A stretch of 64,000 nucleotides of DNA from Bombyx mori (GCF_030269925.1 NC_085120.1:12055501-12119500); one strand, 5' to 3'. Positions 43,386 through 55,530 are shown, counted from the stretch's first letter. Translations and numbers: made by a program. The notes: a model not told the origin generated them from the letters alone.

Positions 43386-44388
43386 TGACTGATTCATTTT
43401 TATCTCTATTGTAAAAAAATCATTTTTTTTAAATGCTATGTTTTTTTAATCGAAATTATCACAATGTATCTTTTCAGATACGGGATGTCTAAATCATAAA
43501 GCCATTGGGGCCATAATCAATAATGGACGCCCTGCAAATAAAATTGTATAAGCAGTCGTACCTACACATGCTATGCATGGCTTTTTAAGACCACCGTAGG
43601 AGGATAAGCGTACAGTGCTCTTGAGCGTCCTTTTATAAAACTAGCCTGTCTGTTTTCGATATTAGTTGTAACCACTGCTCATGATTTCCATGGTTTTATG
43701 TCACATGGACAAAAACCATATTCCCAATCTCTGTTCTGCCAGATTCAACTTTTTCATGGCACCTTATCTCTAATCGAGGGCGTTATTATCATTATTCCTG
43801 TACCAACTCCAGTGTGCCAGTTTAATGTAATTAAAACAGCTGCTTTTCTGTAATTACCAGGGCTTACAAACACCACGATCTATTCGAAGCCCGACAATGC
43901 TTAAAACCCAAACTTGTTACCATAAGATATACAATATTTAGTAATGATATTAGACGAATCCTTACTAAGCCGAAACTCGTGGCACCGCTAGCTAGCCTGT
44001 TGCCGCAATCTGGTTAGCATAAACACCGGATTATGGGTACATTCCTACTGTTTGTTTAAATTAGATTATTAATTGACTTTATTATTTCGTGGGTCTTTGG
44101 CTTGCTATTCAAACAATATTAATTTTTTCAGGTAAAACCGGACTTACGTATTAGTGCTTGGACAGAATTACCAATATCCTATATCTATGTACCGGTTGTA
44201 GGCTGTATTGTGGGCTTGAATAAGTCGGCATCGCCGCTGTAAGTGCCTGCACCACTACATACCGAAAGGTCAGGTAAGGATTTTTTGTTGTGGTCTTTTT
44301 GGGCAGACCAGTATTTGGCCCTTGGCACAATCAAACTACAAATGAAATGTCATCCTCATGTTTTAAGATGGCCGCAGTCACGTTGTGA
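43386..44388. other. Non-coding stretch
   Basis: No gene recognised. The frame 44243-44437 runs into the palindrome and shows no domain. Confidence 0.35.
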
Positions 44389-44426
44389 ACTCTGCGATAA
44401 CGACTTTAAAGTCGTTATCGCAGAGT
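44389..44426. repeat. Perfect 38-base palindrome without spacer
   Basis: actctgcgataacgacttt is followed at once by its exact complement. Such a sequence can form a 19-base-pair cruciform or an RNA hairpin. It is not the end of any element I recognise. Confidence 0.9.
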
Positions 44427-45092
44427 ACTTAGAGTAGTGGCTATAGAGTAGTGGCTTAAGCCAAATTGGTAACAAGCTTTCATTTTATTACTTTATTTGG
44501 CGATTGGTCAACTGAGAAATATAACTCATATCATCATAGCTTGCAGCTACCTTGGACAAAGAATTAGTCTAGCTATTCAAAGGGGAACGCTGCCAGTATC
44601 TTCGGATAATTGCCTAAAGGGACTCTTTTTAATAATTACTACTATTATTGTTATTTTTTAAAGTTTTTAGTTTTAGGTTAATTGGTAGAGTTGATTGCAG
44701 AAATAGATTGTATATTTCCAATTAATTCAATATATTAATAAATAATGTAAGAACATTAAAGTAAAAGTAACAGTTATATAATTCTGAAAAGTAAATACCT
44801 AAATAATAATCAAAAATAAAAGTTGTTAAAGGACTTAGTTGAATAGAGTATGAAGCAATATGACGTAGCTATCTGTGAGTAGGGAAGCCGACTTAAGCCT
44901 GGATAGACTCTGTCACCTCGTTCGTGTAGACCTCTCCCATTCCATGACAGGGCTGCTAAATCAGCAGATTTAGTTTCTGGTAAATTTATGAACAACATCT
45001 CTGTGAAAAACTCTCAAAGCATTACGATTTACGTGATCACGGCTGCGGCTTGAATCGTAATAAATGATTGTAAATAGATATATTTAAACAAA
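44427..45092. other. AT-rich stretch
   Basis: No gene recognised; the frame 44810-44998 has no motif. Confidence 0.35.
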
Positions 45093-45454
45093 AACCGACT
45101 TCAAATAGAAAAAAAAGAGATATTCCAAAACAAATTAATATACACTAAAAACAATAATCATCGAAATCGGTTGGCATTATATTGAGTTATTGAGTTATTC
45201 ATCTATTTGTCGCGCACGTACTTAATGCAAATTTAAGACTTATATGGTTTTCTCATTGATACCATTATCAGAACTGGACTAAATTGAAATGGGACCACAG
45301 GGGAAGTGTCAGCTTTCTAAAAAAAAGATTCATTCTAAGTTTCATCAAAATCGATTCACCCAATCAAAAATTATGAGATAACAGACATAAAAAAAAAACT
45401 TCGATATTTATAAAATAGTCGAATTGAGAACCTCCTCCTTTTTTGAAGTCGGTT
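45093..45454. mobile_element. MITE with ends aaccgacttcaaa / tttgaagtcggtt
   Basis: 13-base perfect terminal inverted repeats enclose 362 bases of AT-rich DNA including cctcctccttttttgaag. I recall this end as common in Lepidoptera. No coding sequence; no clear target duplication. Confidence 0.6.
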
Positions 45455-45860
45455 AAAATTAACAAATTCAACACGAAATGAACACGCGAAATCTTTATTT
45501 TAAATTGCGTCCCGAGTAATTCTTGTTCCCGCTGTTTTAATGGCCACAGAGTGTACGCTCAACTCATCAGTCGCCCGATCTATCTTTAATTGCATCCGAA
45601 CGACTTTGTAACGATAAAAATCGTCGACGGACGACTCTTGTCAACGACTTTCACTGTCCGGCGAGGGTTTTATTAATTTCAACTGTTTAGCTTATCAGTC
45701 GATCCAAAGATAAGAAGTCACTTAACTCAGAGCGTTTTAGTGTTAAGTCGCTAGTATTTTAATGAGCAAGATAAGATATTACAAGTATCAGCGTCTTTCT
45801 TAAGACTTTTAGTATGAGGACTTTCTCTTTTCTAGAATTGTCTTCTTTTGCATTTACCTA

Positions 45861-47157
45861 GTCAGGTCATAAATTCTGTCACATGTTTAATGTAAAATAA
45901 TTGAAACAAGTTTATTCATTATGTAACCATTCATATACCAAAATGAACTTAACAAAACATAGATTCTTATGACACTAAAGTTTATTCAAAATGACCTCCG
46001 TGATTTTGAATACAGGCCTTCAATCTGCGCGGCCAGTCGTCTATCGCAGCACGAACGAGCTCCATGTCAATATCGGCGGCTGCCTTAATCAAGGATGTCT
46101 TGAGTGACTCCAAATTGGGATGAGGCTTTGAGCACGCCTTTTCCTCCAAGTGCTGCCATATCTTGTAATCTAACGAATTCAAATCTGGACTGGAGGAGGG
46201 CCAGTCTTCGTGCCGGATGAAGTCGATTTCTCGCGCCGCCAGCCAGTCTTGTGTGCTCTTCGCTCTATGAGCTGGCGCCGAATCTTGTTGGAATACCCAG
46301 TGCCTGTTATTGAACATGGTATGAGAAACAGGTTCCACAAGGTTCCTCAGGACTGTATTTTGATACACAACTGCATTCGTTTTTACACCTTTCTCACAAA
46401 AATGTACCTCTGTTAAGTCCCAATAAGAAACTCCCAACCATACCATGAGCGAGGATGGAAAATGACCTCGTTGGACACGCGGAATACTGTTGCTCGCTTC
46501 TTCACTACTGTGTGCGTACACCTTATCATTTTGTTTGTTGTAGCTCTCTTCTACGGTAAAAATTTTTTCATCCGAAAAAAGAATTTCCCGATATTTTTTC
46601 CCGCGTACCGCTTCAACAAAGCGCGGCATCTCTTCAGTCTCAGGTCCATTAGACGAACATTCAAACGATGTCCTGTTTTTCTTCGATATGCCCGAAGCCC
46701 TAAGTCTTCATTTAACACCCTTTTCACCGTGGTTCTGCTTAATCCCATCTGAAGGGCCAACAGTTCCTGCTTACGTTTGGGATTTCTTTGAATTCGCGCC
46801 TTCACAACTTTTATCACTGCTGGAGCCCTAACAGACCGAGGGCGACCACTTCTTGACCTGTCATCTACACTAGAGTCTTCATTGTATCGTTTTATGGTAC
46901 GATAAACGAATCTTTTGGTTATATTCAAAATTTTCAGTATGTTCAAAATTTGAATTGGCGCGTAACCGCAACGATGCAACGCAATAACTGCAACACGGTC
47001 TTCTTTAAGCGTCCACTCCATATTTAAAAATGAGTAAAATTCTAAAAGTATACATTTTTATTTCCATGAACAATTCGAAATTCGAATTAAATAAACTTTT
47101 TGTGGCCAGCATTCTAAAAGAAAAGTTTTTACTGTGTGACAATACTTAGGACCTGAC
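45861..47157 (-). mobile_element. Tc1/mariner element (DD37D, maT-like), 1.3 kb
   Basis: The left end gtcaggtcataaattctgtc and the right end (complement gtcaggtcctaagtattgtc) are inverted repeats of about 25 bases; TA lies at 45859-45860 and 47158-47159. A transposase with one frameshift fills the interior. Confidence 0.8.
45982..47021 (-). pseudogene. DD37D transposase with one frameshift
   Basis: The N-terminal frame (47021 to 46551) starts MEWTLKEDRVAVI and carries two helix-turn-helix regions (ITKRFVYRTIKRY, then LSRTTVKRVL) joined by DRSRSGRPRS. The C-terminal frame (46629 to 45982) holds the catalytic domain: first Asp in ILFSDEKIF, second in FQQDSAPAH, third in LNSLDYKIW, with 37 residues between second and third, the spacing given for maT-type elements. 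The two frames overlap, and the shift is best placed at the T6 run 46594-46599 (A6 in the gene). Apart from this the protein looks complete, so it is a recently inactivated copy or a sequencing slip in a homopolymer. Confidence 0.8.
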
Positions 47158-47172
47158 TAGTTATATATTATA

Positions 47173-47758
47173 CTAGCAGACCCGGCCACACGTTGCTGTG
47201 GCTAAGGTTTTTGTTTCTGAATAGCACGCGGCCGGGTATGCTAATACCAATAATTGACAAAGTAAGAACAATTGGATTTCACTGTATTGCGTTTACTATG
47301 AAATAAATTTCACTTATACTTTAGCCACAGCAACACGTGGTGTTTATGCCATTAAATTGTAGCTTATGTGAAACGTTGGTATTTTTAACACAGCCCCATC
47401 TATGAGATATTAATGTTAGAGATTATTACAATTAAAAACTGATTTAAGGCGCCATCAGTTTTATACTTATGAAGCTTACAATTATTAACAAAAATGAACA
47501 TAAGAAATAATTTTATTGTTAATTAATAAGTATTGCGACCATTAATCAAAATAAAAACCATTCTATCTTTCAAGTTGGATCAAACTGCACACGGTGTGCA
47601 AATTTAATTTAAAATCGGTTAAGTAGTTTAGGAGTCCATCGCGGACAAACAACGTGACACGTGATTTATATCATCATCATCATCATCAACAACAGCCCAC
47701 AGTCGTCCACTGCTGGACATAGGCCTCTCCCAATTTACGTGATTTATATATATTAAGA
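47173..47758 (-). mobile_element. Helitron-like element holding a small LINE insertion
   Basis: On the minus strand it begins TCTTAATATATATAAATCACG (47758) and ends ggccgggtctgCTAG (47173-47176), with T and A as neighbours. Near the 5' end is the 66-base insertion at 47671-47736. The 3' region contains ggccacacgttgctgtggc, a strong hairpin. No coding sequence. Confidence 0.6.
47671..47736 (-). mobile_element. 66-base RTE-type LINE tail
   Basis: acgtgatttata at 47659-47670 and 47737-47748 is a perfect 12-base target duplication. Between them, on the minus strand, lies gagaggcctatgtccagcag followed by tgttgatgatgatgatga, the RTE-style end with a (tga)n tail. It resembles 53110-53157. Confidence 0.75.
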
Positions 47759-47759
47759 T

Positions 47760-48198
47760 TATTTCATTCATTAGTACGAGTGGTAGTGGTATTGTGAGCC
47801 TGCAAGTGTAAGTCCACATCATGTGGCAATTTTTGCTATGAAGCAGTCATGCATTCTGGTTCGAATCGTAGGACAATAATAATTGAATCTTCGATCTCAT
47901 GCCCCCAGGTCGACTGCGGTAGCGACCCAAAAATATATTATGCTACCCAACCTTCAAATCTCCAATAACTTGCTAGAAATGGCTCAGTGCTCCTGATTGT
48001 TTCTCCATTTACTTTTTCTAAAACATGCAACCGATTTTGATACGGTTTTAATAATACAAAGGCCTACTACAATAAACCAGGAAAGCTCTTGTATGAGGAT
48101 ATTTTGGACAAAATGGCTGAATTATGACGAAGTTATGTTAAAAAAAGTACTTTTTTGCTCACCTATATGGCTAAGCTTGGACAAGTCTTTACAGTCTT
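47760..48198. other. Non-coding stretch, perhaps a decayed Bm1 at its left
   Basis: tgaagcagtcatgcattctggttcgaa near 47838 faintly recalls Bm1. Otherwise nothing recognised. Confidence 0.3.
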
Positions 48199-48443
48199 TA
48201 CTGGTGATCCTCTTATGAGTCTGCACGGGTAGGTACCACCACCCTGCCTATTTCTGCCGTGATTCAGTAATGCGTTTCGGTTTGAAGGGTGAGGTAGCTA
48301 TTGTAACTATACTGAGACCTTAGAACTTATATCTCAAGGTGGGTGGGTGGCGCTTTTACGTTGTGGATGTCTATGGGCTCCAGTAACCAATTAAAACCAG
48401 GTGGGCTGTGAGCTCGTTCACCCATCTAATAAATAAAAAAAAA
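48199..48443 (+). mobile_element. Bm1 SINE 3' two-thirds
   Basis: ctggtgatcctcttatgagt through gggctccagtaaccaat to an A-rich tail; ggtggg is locally duplicated. Confidence 0.85.
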
Positions 48444-48835
48444 TTAAAAAAGGAGTAGTCGGGAAGCTGCGGGCGGAAAAGTACTAAAAGATAATTTTTT
48501 ATAAAAAAAATATCAATTTATATTTCATGAGCTATTTCTCAGAAGTACTTATTGGGAGATCACTTACATCCCACCCACGTTTCAATCAGTTTCTAGGACA
48601 TTCATTTGAAGGTCAGTCCCGTGCCTAATTGGCTTCTGATTAGTTAGATGAACCGAAATCAATTGATATGTATTTACCGGAGCCGTTGGGTGGTATCGTT
48701 AATTGGATTTCAAGTTTTTTTCGTATCTGACTCTTCTAGACAACGGCTTATTCTTGACCTTCGTGCCAATAGAGGTGACCGTAAACAAATATATGAGGAT
48801 TCTGTTATAATATTTTTGTGTATGTATAACTTAAT

Positions 48836-48945
48836 ATAAATTTCATTGCACCTACCACTATTTACTCTGCACTACCTTTGGTTGACTAGTAGAGAATGCC
48901 TTAGGCATTAAGTCCGCCAATGTAAATTTTACATGCATGAAGAAT
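48836..48945 (+). mobile_element. LINE 3' end (ggttgactagtagagaatgcc family)
   Basis: attgcacctaccactatttac, ctttggttgactagtagaga and attaagtccgccaatgtaaa recur at 54330-54425. I recall the phrase as a lepidopteran LINE 3' end; the class is uncertain. Confidence 0.5.
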
Positions 48946-49001
48946 TGTTGTCGTATGTAGTTTTTGAAATGCTTGCTGTTATAAGCATTATGTTATACAT
49001 G

Positions 49002-49248
49002 TTTTTTTTTATTGCTTAGGTTGATGGACGAGCTCAAAACCAACCTGGTGTTAAGCGGTTACTGGAGCGCATATACATCTACAACGTAAGTGCGCTACCC
49101 ACCTTGAGATATAAATTCTAAGGTCTCAAATATAGTTACAACGGCTGCCCCACCCTTCAAACCGAAACGCATTACTGTTTCACGGCACAAATAGGCAGGG
49201 TGGTGGTACCTATCCGCGCGGACTCACAAGAGGTCCTACCACCAGTAT
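49002..49248 (-). mobile_element. Bm1 SINE 3' two-thirds
   Basis: T tract, attgcttaggttgatgg to gtcctaccaccagta; lacks the head. Confidence 0.85.
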
Positions 49249-49279
49249 AGTTTTTATTTTTATTCTCATCATAATATAT

Positions 49280-49530
49280 GAATAATTTTTTTTCCTTACA
49301 TTATTCGTTAGATTAGTTTTTGTTATTGTGTTGTTTTGTCATAATTGTAAGGAATATTGTTATACAAATTCAGCACTATATGTCTTGTTTTGTCGTGCGC
49401 ACATAACTTATGTTGCAAGCCAGATTTTGTTTCTTTATATTTGTGTTTTTTATGTATCTTTAGCTTGTGATGTGTATTGTGAGCCTAATGAAATAAATAA
49501 ATAAATAAATAAAAAAATAAATAAATATGC
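49280..49530 (+). mobile_element. Probable LINE 3' end with (aaat)n tail
   Basis: gtgatgtgtattgtgagcct is followed by (aaat)n at 49490-49530. I recall this arrangement from CR1/L2-type tails, but no coding part is present. Confidence 0.4.
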
Positions 49531-49686
49531 AATAAAAACATGAAATGTTGAATTCGAAAGATGAAATAATGGATATCAGACCTTTAATGTTTAAAAATAT
49601 GTCCTGACGTAATTGAGTGATGTGTTTCCGAAATTCTTGTACCTGTAAAAGATAAAAACTTACTATAATTACATTTTATAATATTA

Positions 49687-49828
49687 CTAGCTGACCCGGC
49701 AGACTTCGTAAATGAAAGACCTAAACTTTTGTATAGAATAAACTTAAAACAAACAAAAGGAATCCGTCCGACGGGGGACACATAAAAGGAAAAACAAAAT
49801 TGTTATTTTTATTTAATTACGAGCATTT
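49687..49828 (-). mobile_element. Helitron family A, 3' part
   Basis: ctagctgacccggcagactt through gacgggggacacataaaagg to gagcatttt, where a Bm1 begins. Probably the Bm1 was inserted here and the rest of the Helitron lost. Confidence 0.65.
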
Positions 49829-50064
49829 TATTGCTTAGATGGGTGGACGAGCTCACATCCCACCTGGTGTTAAGTGGTTACTGGAGCCCATAGACATCTA
49901 CAACGTAAATGCGCCACCCACCTCGAGATATAAGTTCTACGGTCTCAGTATAGTTACAACGGCTGCCCCGCCCTTCGAACCGAAACGCATTACTGCTTCA
50001 CGGCGGAAATAGGCGGGGTGGTGGTACCTACCCATGCGGACTCCCAAGAGGTCCTACCACCAGT
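49829..50064 (-). mobile_element. Bm1 SINE 3' two-thirds
   Basis: attgcttagatgggtggacg to gtcctaccaccagtg; close to the other young copies. Confidence 0.85.
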
Positions 50065-51546
50065 GATAAATGATTTTATTGTAAAAAAGCGTGGGATGCT
50101 TTTCAGGATATTATCAAAATAACCCTTCTACTCATATTTGTTCATAAAATATTTATAACTACTGATACTACTGATACTGATACTGAACTATGTTATTGTT
50201 TTTTTTTTAATTTTTTATAAGGTACTTTCTTTTAAAAATCCTTTAGCTATTTCCGCAAAATATGTGAAAATAAACTCAGCACTAAAACAAACTTGCAGTG
50301 GGTACTAATGATTACGTTCCGGGCCTCACTAATGAGAGTCGCACACGTGCTGTTTTAGTAGTTCCATTGTGGTTGTTTCTAGTTCTACGATGTGCCTTGT
50401 ACGTTATACGACAATAGTTTGCGTCTAAGGAACAGAAGTACGCGAACCTTTGTCAAAACTTAGGCGTCTTTAGATGATGAGCTGAATCTTACTGGCGGTA
50501 GAGCGTCTTGTGAGTACGCACAGGTAGGTTCCACCGCCCTGTCTATTTCTGCCGCGAAACAGTAATGCGTTTCGGCTTGAAGCAGCCGTTTACTGTAAAA
50601 ATAAGACTTAGAACTCATGTCGCGAGGTGGTCGGTGGCATTTATATTATTGATGTCTATAGACTGCGGTAACCACTTAACATCATATAAGTCGTGACATC
50701 GTCCATCGATCTAAGTAACAACAAAAAAGATCTAACTAAAATCCGAATCAAGCTTTTCAACCAAAACTATAATATATATATATTCTTCTTCTTCTAGTCT
50801 TTATAAACGAATTATTATCAAATCTGTTTTCGTGGAGTGGAAATTATAAAAAAAAATCTCTTCTCCAAATTGAAACTTTTGTGTCGCTATTTCAGTAAGA
50901 GTCTTCTTATTCAGAATAAATTAATTATCGGAGCTTTATACGCCCGATGTAAGAAGACTATTACGATGTCATATGGTCTATTATCTTGTTCACATTCTTA
51001 CGTGCTCGAAGGAATTCGTTTCGATAATACTTAATTCTAAAATTGCTTTTAGCATCTCCGTTATCTGTGAGACGAGTGAGAAGTATTACTAAATGGGTTA
51101 GGACGAATGATTACGTTTCTAAAAAAAAAAAAAATTGAAAAAAATATTGAAGTAAGATCCTGTAAGTGAAAAACCACAAAAAACCTGCAAAAACCACAGA
51201 AAGCGCTTGAAAGTTTAACGACACAAAAAAACCGGTTAAAAGGTGAATTTCCATCAAAGTAAACACAGTTCTTCTAGCCTTTCTGTTCCTTTACAGCGAG
51301 GCTGCCTTCAAGAGATACTTCAGTTAGAAATAGGGTTAAGCGTCGCCTCTACAGGTGGATTGGGGACTTTGTACATTTTCCTCTAGTTATGAAACTTAGA
51401 GTGGGGTAAAACTGCTGCTTCCGGAGATTTCATAATTAGAATCTTTACCTCATTATTCTCGTCCACGTACTGTTATATCTATGTACTGAAACCCTAAAAT
51501 GCTGATACCCTCGAACCGCTGGCTAGGCAGCTTAGTAGCTTAGTTA
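50065..51546. other. Mostly unrecognised; one diverged Bm1 inside
   Basis: A worn plus-strand Bm1 occupies about 50490-50720 (cggtagagcgtcttgtgagt, gtctatttctgccgcgaaac, gcggtaaccacttaacat). The remainder is AT-rich with no gene; the frame 50837-51034 has no motif. Confidence 0.5.
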
Positions 51547-51547
51547 G

Positions 51548-51655
51548 TAGTAGGCAGCAGCTCGGCTCTGCCCCTGGCATTGCTGAAGTTCATGGGCGAC
51601 GGTAAACACTCACCATCAGGTAGGCCGTGTGCTCGCCTAAAATGGCAATAAAAAA
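51548..51655 (+). mobile_element. LINE 3' tail (family of 60818-61190)
   Basis: gtaggcagcagctcggctct through caccatcaggtaggccgtgt to ggcaataaaaaaaa. Confidence 0.65.
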
Positions 51656-52484
51656 AATAGAAGGTCCGAGGTAGACTTTAGAGGAGACCGGAGAACAGTC
51701 AGTAGAGATTAAACTGTCTTACAGTACGGGTGCGGCTGCCAGGGTTGCTCTGAGAGTTATGTATATCACCCATATAGTATAAATCAAATAAAATAGTTCG
51801 TATCCTAAAAGTTTCCTTTTTTAAAACGACATCAGAGTAAATTCCCATAACAATACCATCCAGTTTGGTAGATAGATCCTCACGATACAGCCTCGGCCTA
51901 GTGTGAGGAATATATAAAGACTATATTAGCGCATATTTTATTAACATATATCCAGTTTAAGATTAAAAAACAATAAAATACTTAATTGCGTTTTCTGTGA
52001 TATAATAAGACAACAACATTTAAAGCCCTTTTAAAATTAATACTAAAACTGAAGTCTGTTTCCACTCAATGATAGACGAGAGATTCCGTCTTAGAAAAAT
52101 CTTTTTTTAAAACAAAAGTATTTTAAAGGTTTTAAATATTAAAGGTTTTTTCTGTATATATTTAAAAAAAAAATCCTACGAACCTTGGATTATAATTTTG
52201 AACAGCAAAGCCCATTTGAAAGGATTATGTAACGGTCCAAGAACGCAGTCTGTGTTACGTCACCTAGAATGCATGTGCTCAAGATGCGAGCTGAATCGTA
52301 ATAAACCAGTCCGTGAATTCCTGTAGCACAAGGCTTTTATTTGCTTTCTTTTATTGCACTGGATAGGCGAATACATACGACTCAATCAATACCGAGCTCT
52401 GTCTCGTGACCATGTGATCTGAAGTTGGGAATGTATTGAAATAATTTGTAACTGGATCGCGCTATTGCTCCGTGATAGAAATTG
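51656..52484. other. AT-rich stretch
   Basis: No gene or repeat recognised. Confidence 0.35.
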
Positions 52485-52826
52485 TTTTTTTTTTTATTGC
52501 TTAGATGGGTGGACGAGCTCACAGCCCAGCTGGTGTTGAGCGGTTACTGGAGCCCAAAGACATCCTCGACGTAAATGCGCCACCCACCTTGAGATATAAG
52601 TTCTAAGGTCTCAGTATAGTTACAATAGCTACCTCACCCTTCAAACCGAAACGCGTTACTGCTTCACGGCAGAAATAGGCGAGGTGATGGTACCTAACCG
52701 TGCTGACTCACAAGAGGTCCTACCACCAGTAATTACGCAAAGTATAATTTGCGGGTTCGATTTTTATTACACGATGTTATTCCTTCACCGTGGAAGTCAA
52801 TCGTGAGCATTTGTTAAGTACGTACA
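52485..52826 (-). mobile_element. Bm1 SINE, nearly complete but headless
   Basis: From a long T tract to cgtggaagtcaatcgtgagc and ttgttaagtacgta; only the tRNA-like head is missing, where an RTE relic begins. Confidence 0.85.
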
Positions 52827-52839
52827 TTGACGGCGATTA

Positions 52840-53157
52840 CAACAGATCTAATGACAGGATAGTAGCTAACTTACAAGGTGTTCCGAGAACCAAAGTTATG
52901 GACATAGCACAGTAGATTAGGAAGCTGAAGTGGCAATTGGCTGGCCATATAAGCCGGACAACTGATAACGGTTTGGGTAAATATGTTCTTGAGTGGAGAC
53001 CGCAAATTGGCAAATGCTGTACAGGAAACCTTGAGGCTGGGTGGCGTGACGATTATCCAGGGTAAGAGTTAGATGAAGAAGTCGAAGATTGCGCCCAGTG
53101 GCGTGCAATTTGAGAGGCCTTTGTCCAGGAGTGGGTTGCTATGGACTGATGATGAAA
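52840..53157 (+). pseudogene. RTE-like LINE, C-terminal relic and 3' end
   Basis: One frame reads VMDIAQ, stop, then IRKLKWQLAGHISRTTDNGL, LEWRPQIGK and WRDDYPG. KLxWAGHxxR...LxWRP and RWxDD are C-terminal phrases of RTE-clade LINE proteins. The end ggcctttgtccaggagtggg followed by tgatgatg is the RTE-type tail. Stops and a frameshift show decay. The minus-strand frame 52917-53108 is a shadow. Confidence 0.6.
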
Positions 53158-53167
53158 CTAACATTTA

Positions 53168-53571
53168 TCTATAATAATATATTATATAATATACTAATTA
53201 TATATACGTGAAACAAAAACTTTGTACCCATTTTTACAAAAATAGCACGGACGGAGGAGTATAAATTTCCCACACATATAGAGAAGGAGTGCAGAATGCT
53301 AATTTTTTTTAAAATTACGCATATAAAATAAATTAAATCGATAAAAAAACATGACACAGACTATCATGTATTTGACACACACACGCATATAATTATACTC
53401 TTTTATGTATTGTTGCTAATTGTTAAGTCTGTGGTCAAATTGAGAATAGGTTAATATTGTTTGTCTATAGTGTAGCCTGGGTGAAGTCTGTGAATAGAAC
53501 CGTGATAATGTTCAAACTTATAATTTAAATTAATAATTATGGTCGAATTTCGATCACAGGGTGACCACTAA
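53168..53571 (+). mobile_element. Helitron family B copy
   Basis: Starts TCTATAATAATATATT, contains atacgtgaaacaaaaacttt, gtctgtggtcaaattgagaa and the end hairpin ggtcgaatttcgatc, and ends near CTAA (53568-53571). Confidence 0.65.
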
Positions 53572-54290
53572 TTTATCTTAATTTATAATCTACATTTCAA
53601 CGTTCACCGTACACATGTATGGAAGACACGTTATGTTTCCAGTATTTTCATTATGCTCATTAGGCTTGTTTTTTTTAATACAATTATACATGAGAAAACC
53701 CAAAGCATTCCGTTCGATCACCGTCCAGATAATTTTCCATCGATTACACACTTTAATTGCTCACAAGCTCAAGATTTCAATGTAGTTAATGACATTGATC
53801 ATGGCAATTGCATACCGAATAAAGAACGTCACGTTACATACGCAGTAACTTGTTTTTTTTTTTTCATCAAACAATCCTTTTTAGGACTTACAGGCCAAGT
53901 GCCGTGTTCTATTAAGTTCAAAGCTCCAACATGTAGCCATATAATTAGGCTGTGGGCTCCGTCTTAGGATAGGTACGAAATAAATAATTATTGATCTAAA
54001 TTGTTCACTATCGCCAAGCACAATAAAAAAAATGTATTAAAAAAATTCGCTGAAACCATAATTAGCTTAAATACTAGCGGTATTGTGAACACCCAATTCT
54101 GCCTATTTACGCCTGGAAGTCGTCAAACATTATTCATAGGCGAAGGACAGTATTTATTACAGTCCGACCACAATTTGCATACGGGCCCTATGCTTGTAAT
54201 CTTAGGCTCAATGGCAAACGATTAACACATCATTCATCACAGAATAAAACAGATTAATCGCAGGCGTGACATTGCTTCGAATAAATATTA
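53572..54290. other. Unrecognised stretch with two open frames
   Basis: Plus-strand frames at 53653-53967 (104 codons) and 54001-54225 (74 codons) show no domain, signal peptide or repeat match. I do not call them, though the first is longer than most chance frames here. Confidence 0.3.
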
Positions 54291-54299
54291 GGCTTATGT

Positions 54300-54440
54300 A
54301 TATGTGTTTGTGTATGTATTTGTAAATATTCAATTTCATTGTACCTACCATTATTTACTCTGTACTACCTTTGGTTGACTGGTAGAGAATACCTTAGGCA
54401 ATGTAAATTTTACACAATTTTAATAAATATTTTTCACATA
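54300..54440 (+). mobile_element. LINE 3' end (ggttgactggtagagaatacc family)
   Basis: Parallel copy of 48836-48945, followed by aattttaataaatattt. Confidence 0.5.
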
Positions 54441-54747
54441 AATGGATTATTATTAATTTATCGTTTCATAGAAATTCCTCATCATTTAAGACATCTTCAG
54501 TACAGCGAGACCCGGTGTGTCAATCATTGGTTCGCGTAACGGTACTGAACACGTCTTTATAAGGGTCAATCACGAGCGTCACGAGCGGACAATTCGAGTT
54601 AAGGTCAGCGGTCACTGTGGGGACAGCCATCAGCGCGCTCTTTAGATTAAATCATATTTACTTCGGTTTTCGCGAAACATAATTAACACTACCTATTTTT
54701 ACGGCTTAATCTCGTGTTTTTTACTGGCGTTGTAAAAATGGAATGGT

Positions 54748-55013
54748 TGTTGCTTAGATGGGTGGACGATCTCACGGTCTACCTGGCGTTATCAACAACA
54801 TAAATGCCGCCACCCATCTAGAGACTAATGAGTTGATGAGTTCTAAGTACTAGTTTTTGCAGTATACAGGTTCGCCCTTCAAACCGAAGTGCATTACTGC
54901 TTCACGGCAGAATTAGTCAGGGTGATGGTACCTACCCATGCCGACCCACAAGACACTCTACCACCAGTAATACTCAAATTATAATTTTGGTGCGTTTGAT
55001 TTTTATGAAAGAC
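54748..55013 (-). mobile_element. Old Bm1 SINE
   Basis: tgcttagatgggtggacgat, ccttcaaaccgaagtgcatt and gtgatggtacctacccatg; deletions in the gggctccagtaac block. Confidence 0.7.
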
Positions 55014-55528
55014 CATATGAATTATTGAGAATGAAAAACGTGAGACTAAACCGTTAAAGGAGTTCTAATTAGATTAAATAAATGTATTTTATGTAATGTT
55101 TATTCAACCATTCCTCCTGCTGTTTGCAAAACTCCGAAAATTCTATTCACTTACTTCAATATATGTACTATCTTCACAACCAAATTAAAACATGAATAAA
55201 AAAAATTACAATTAATTGAATTTTAGACCGCACTTTTAACTTTGGTTTCATACATAATCAGATCATCACAAAAGTGATTAGTCGCAGAGTACAAAGAATA
55301 TATGTGTAAGCTGGTATACTGTATGTTGTGTACGTATCCTAATGTACGAGTATGTGTACGCCGCCTAACAAGTATGACGCTACACATGAAGAATGACATT
55401 GACTAGCACACTCAAGATAGAGAATTTAAGCCTGCACGTGAAGTGATTTATTTCTCATTGTATATTCAGTGTCGATCTACTAAAATATTAAAAGTAAAAA
55501 ACCTTTAAAGTATCATCTATTATCTAAC
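55014..55528. other. Non-coding stretch
   Basis: AT-rich; nothing recognised. Confidence 0.35.
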
Positions 55529-55530
55529 AT

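Noticed and set aside
47671..47695. CRISPR-like or functional tandem repeat (atc)n
   Set aside because: It is the simple-repeat tail of a truncated LINE bracketed by target duplications; no spacer structure exists anywhere in the window.
49490..49530. (aaat)n as an independent microsatellite locus
   Set aside because: Position after gtgagcctaatg suggests it is a LINE tail.
53653..53967. 104-codon plus-strand gene
   Set aside because: No motif, start context or repeat match; in AT-rich DNA of this size a frame of this length can occur by chance.
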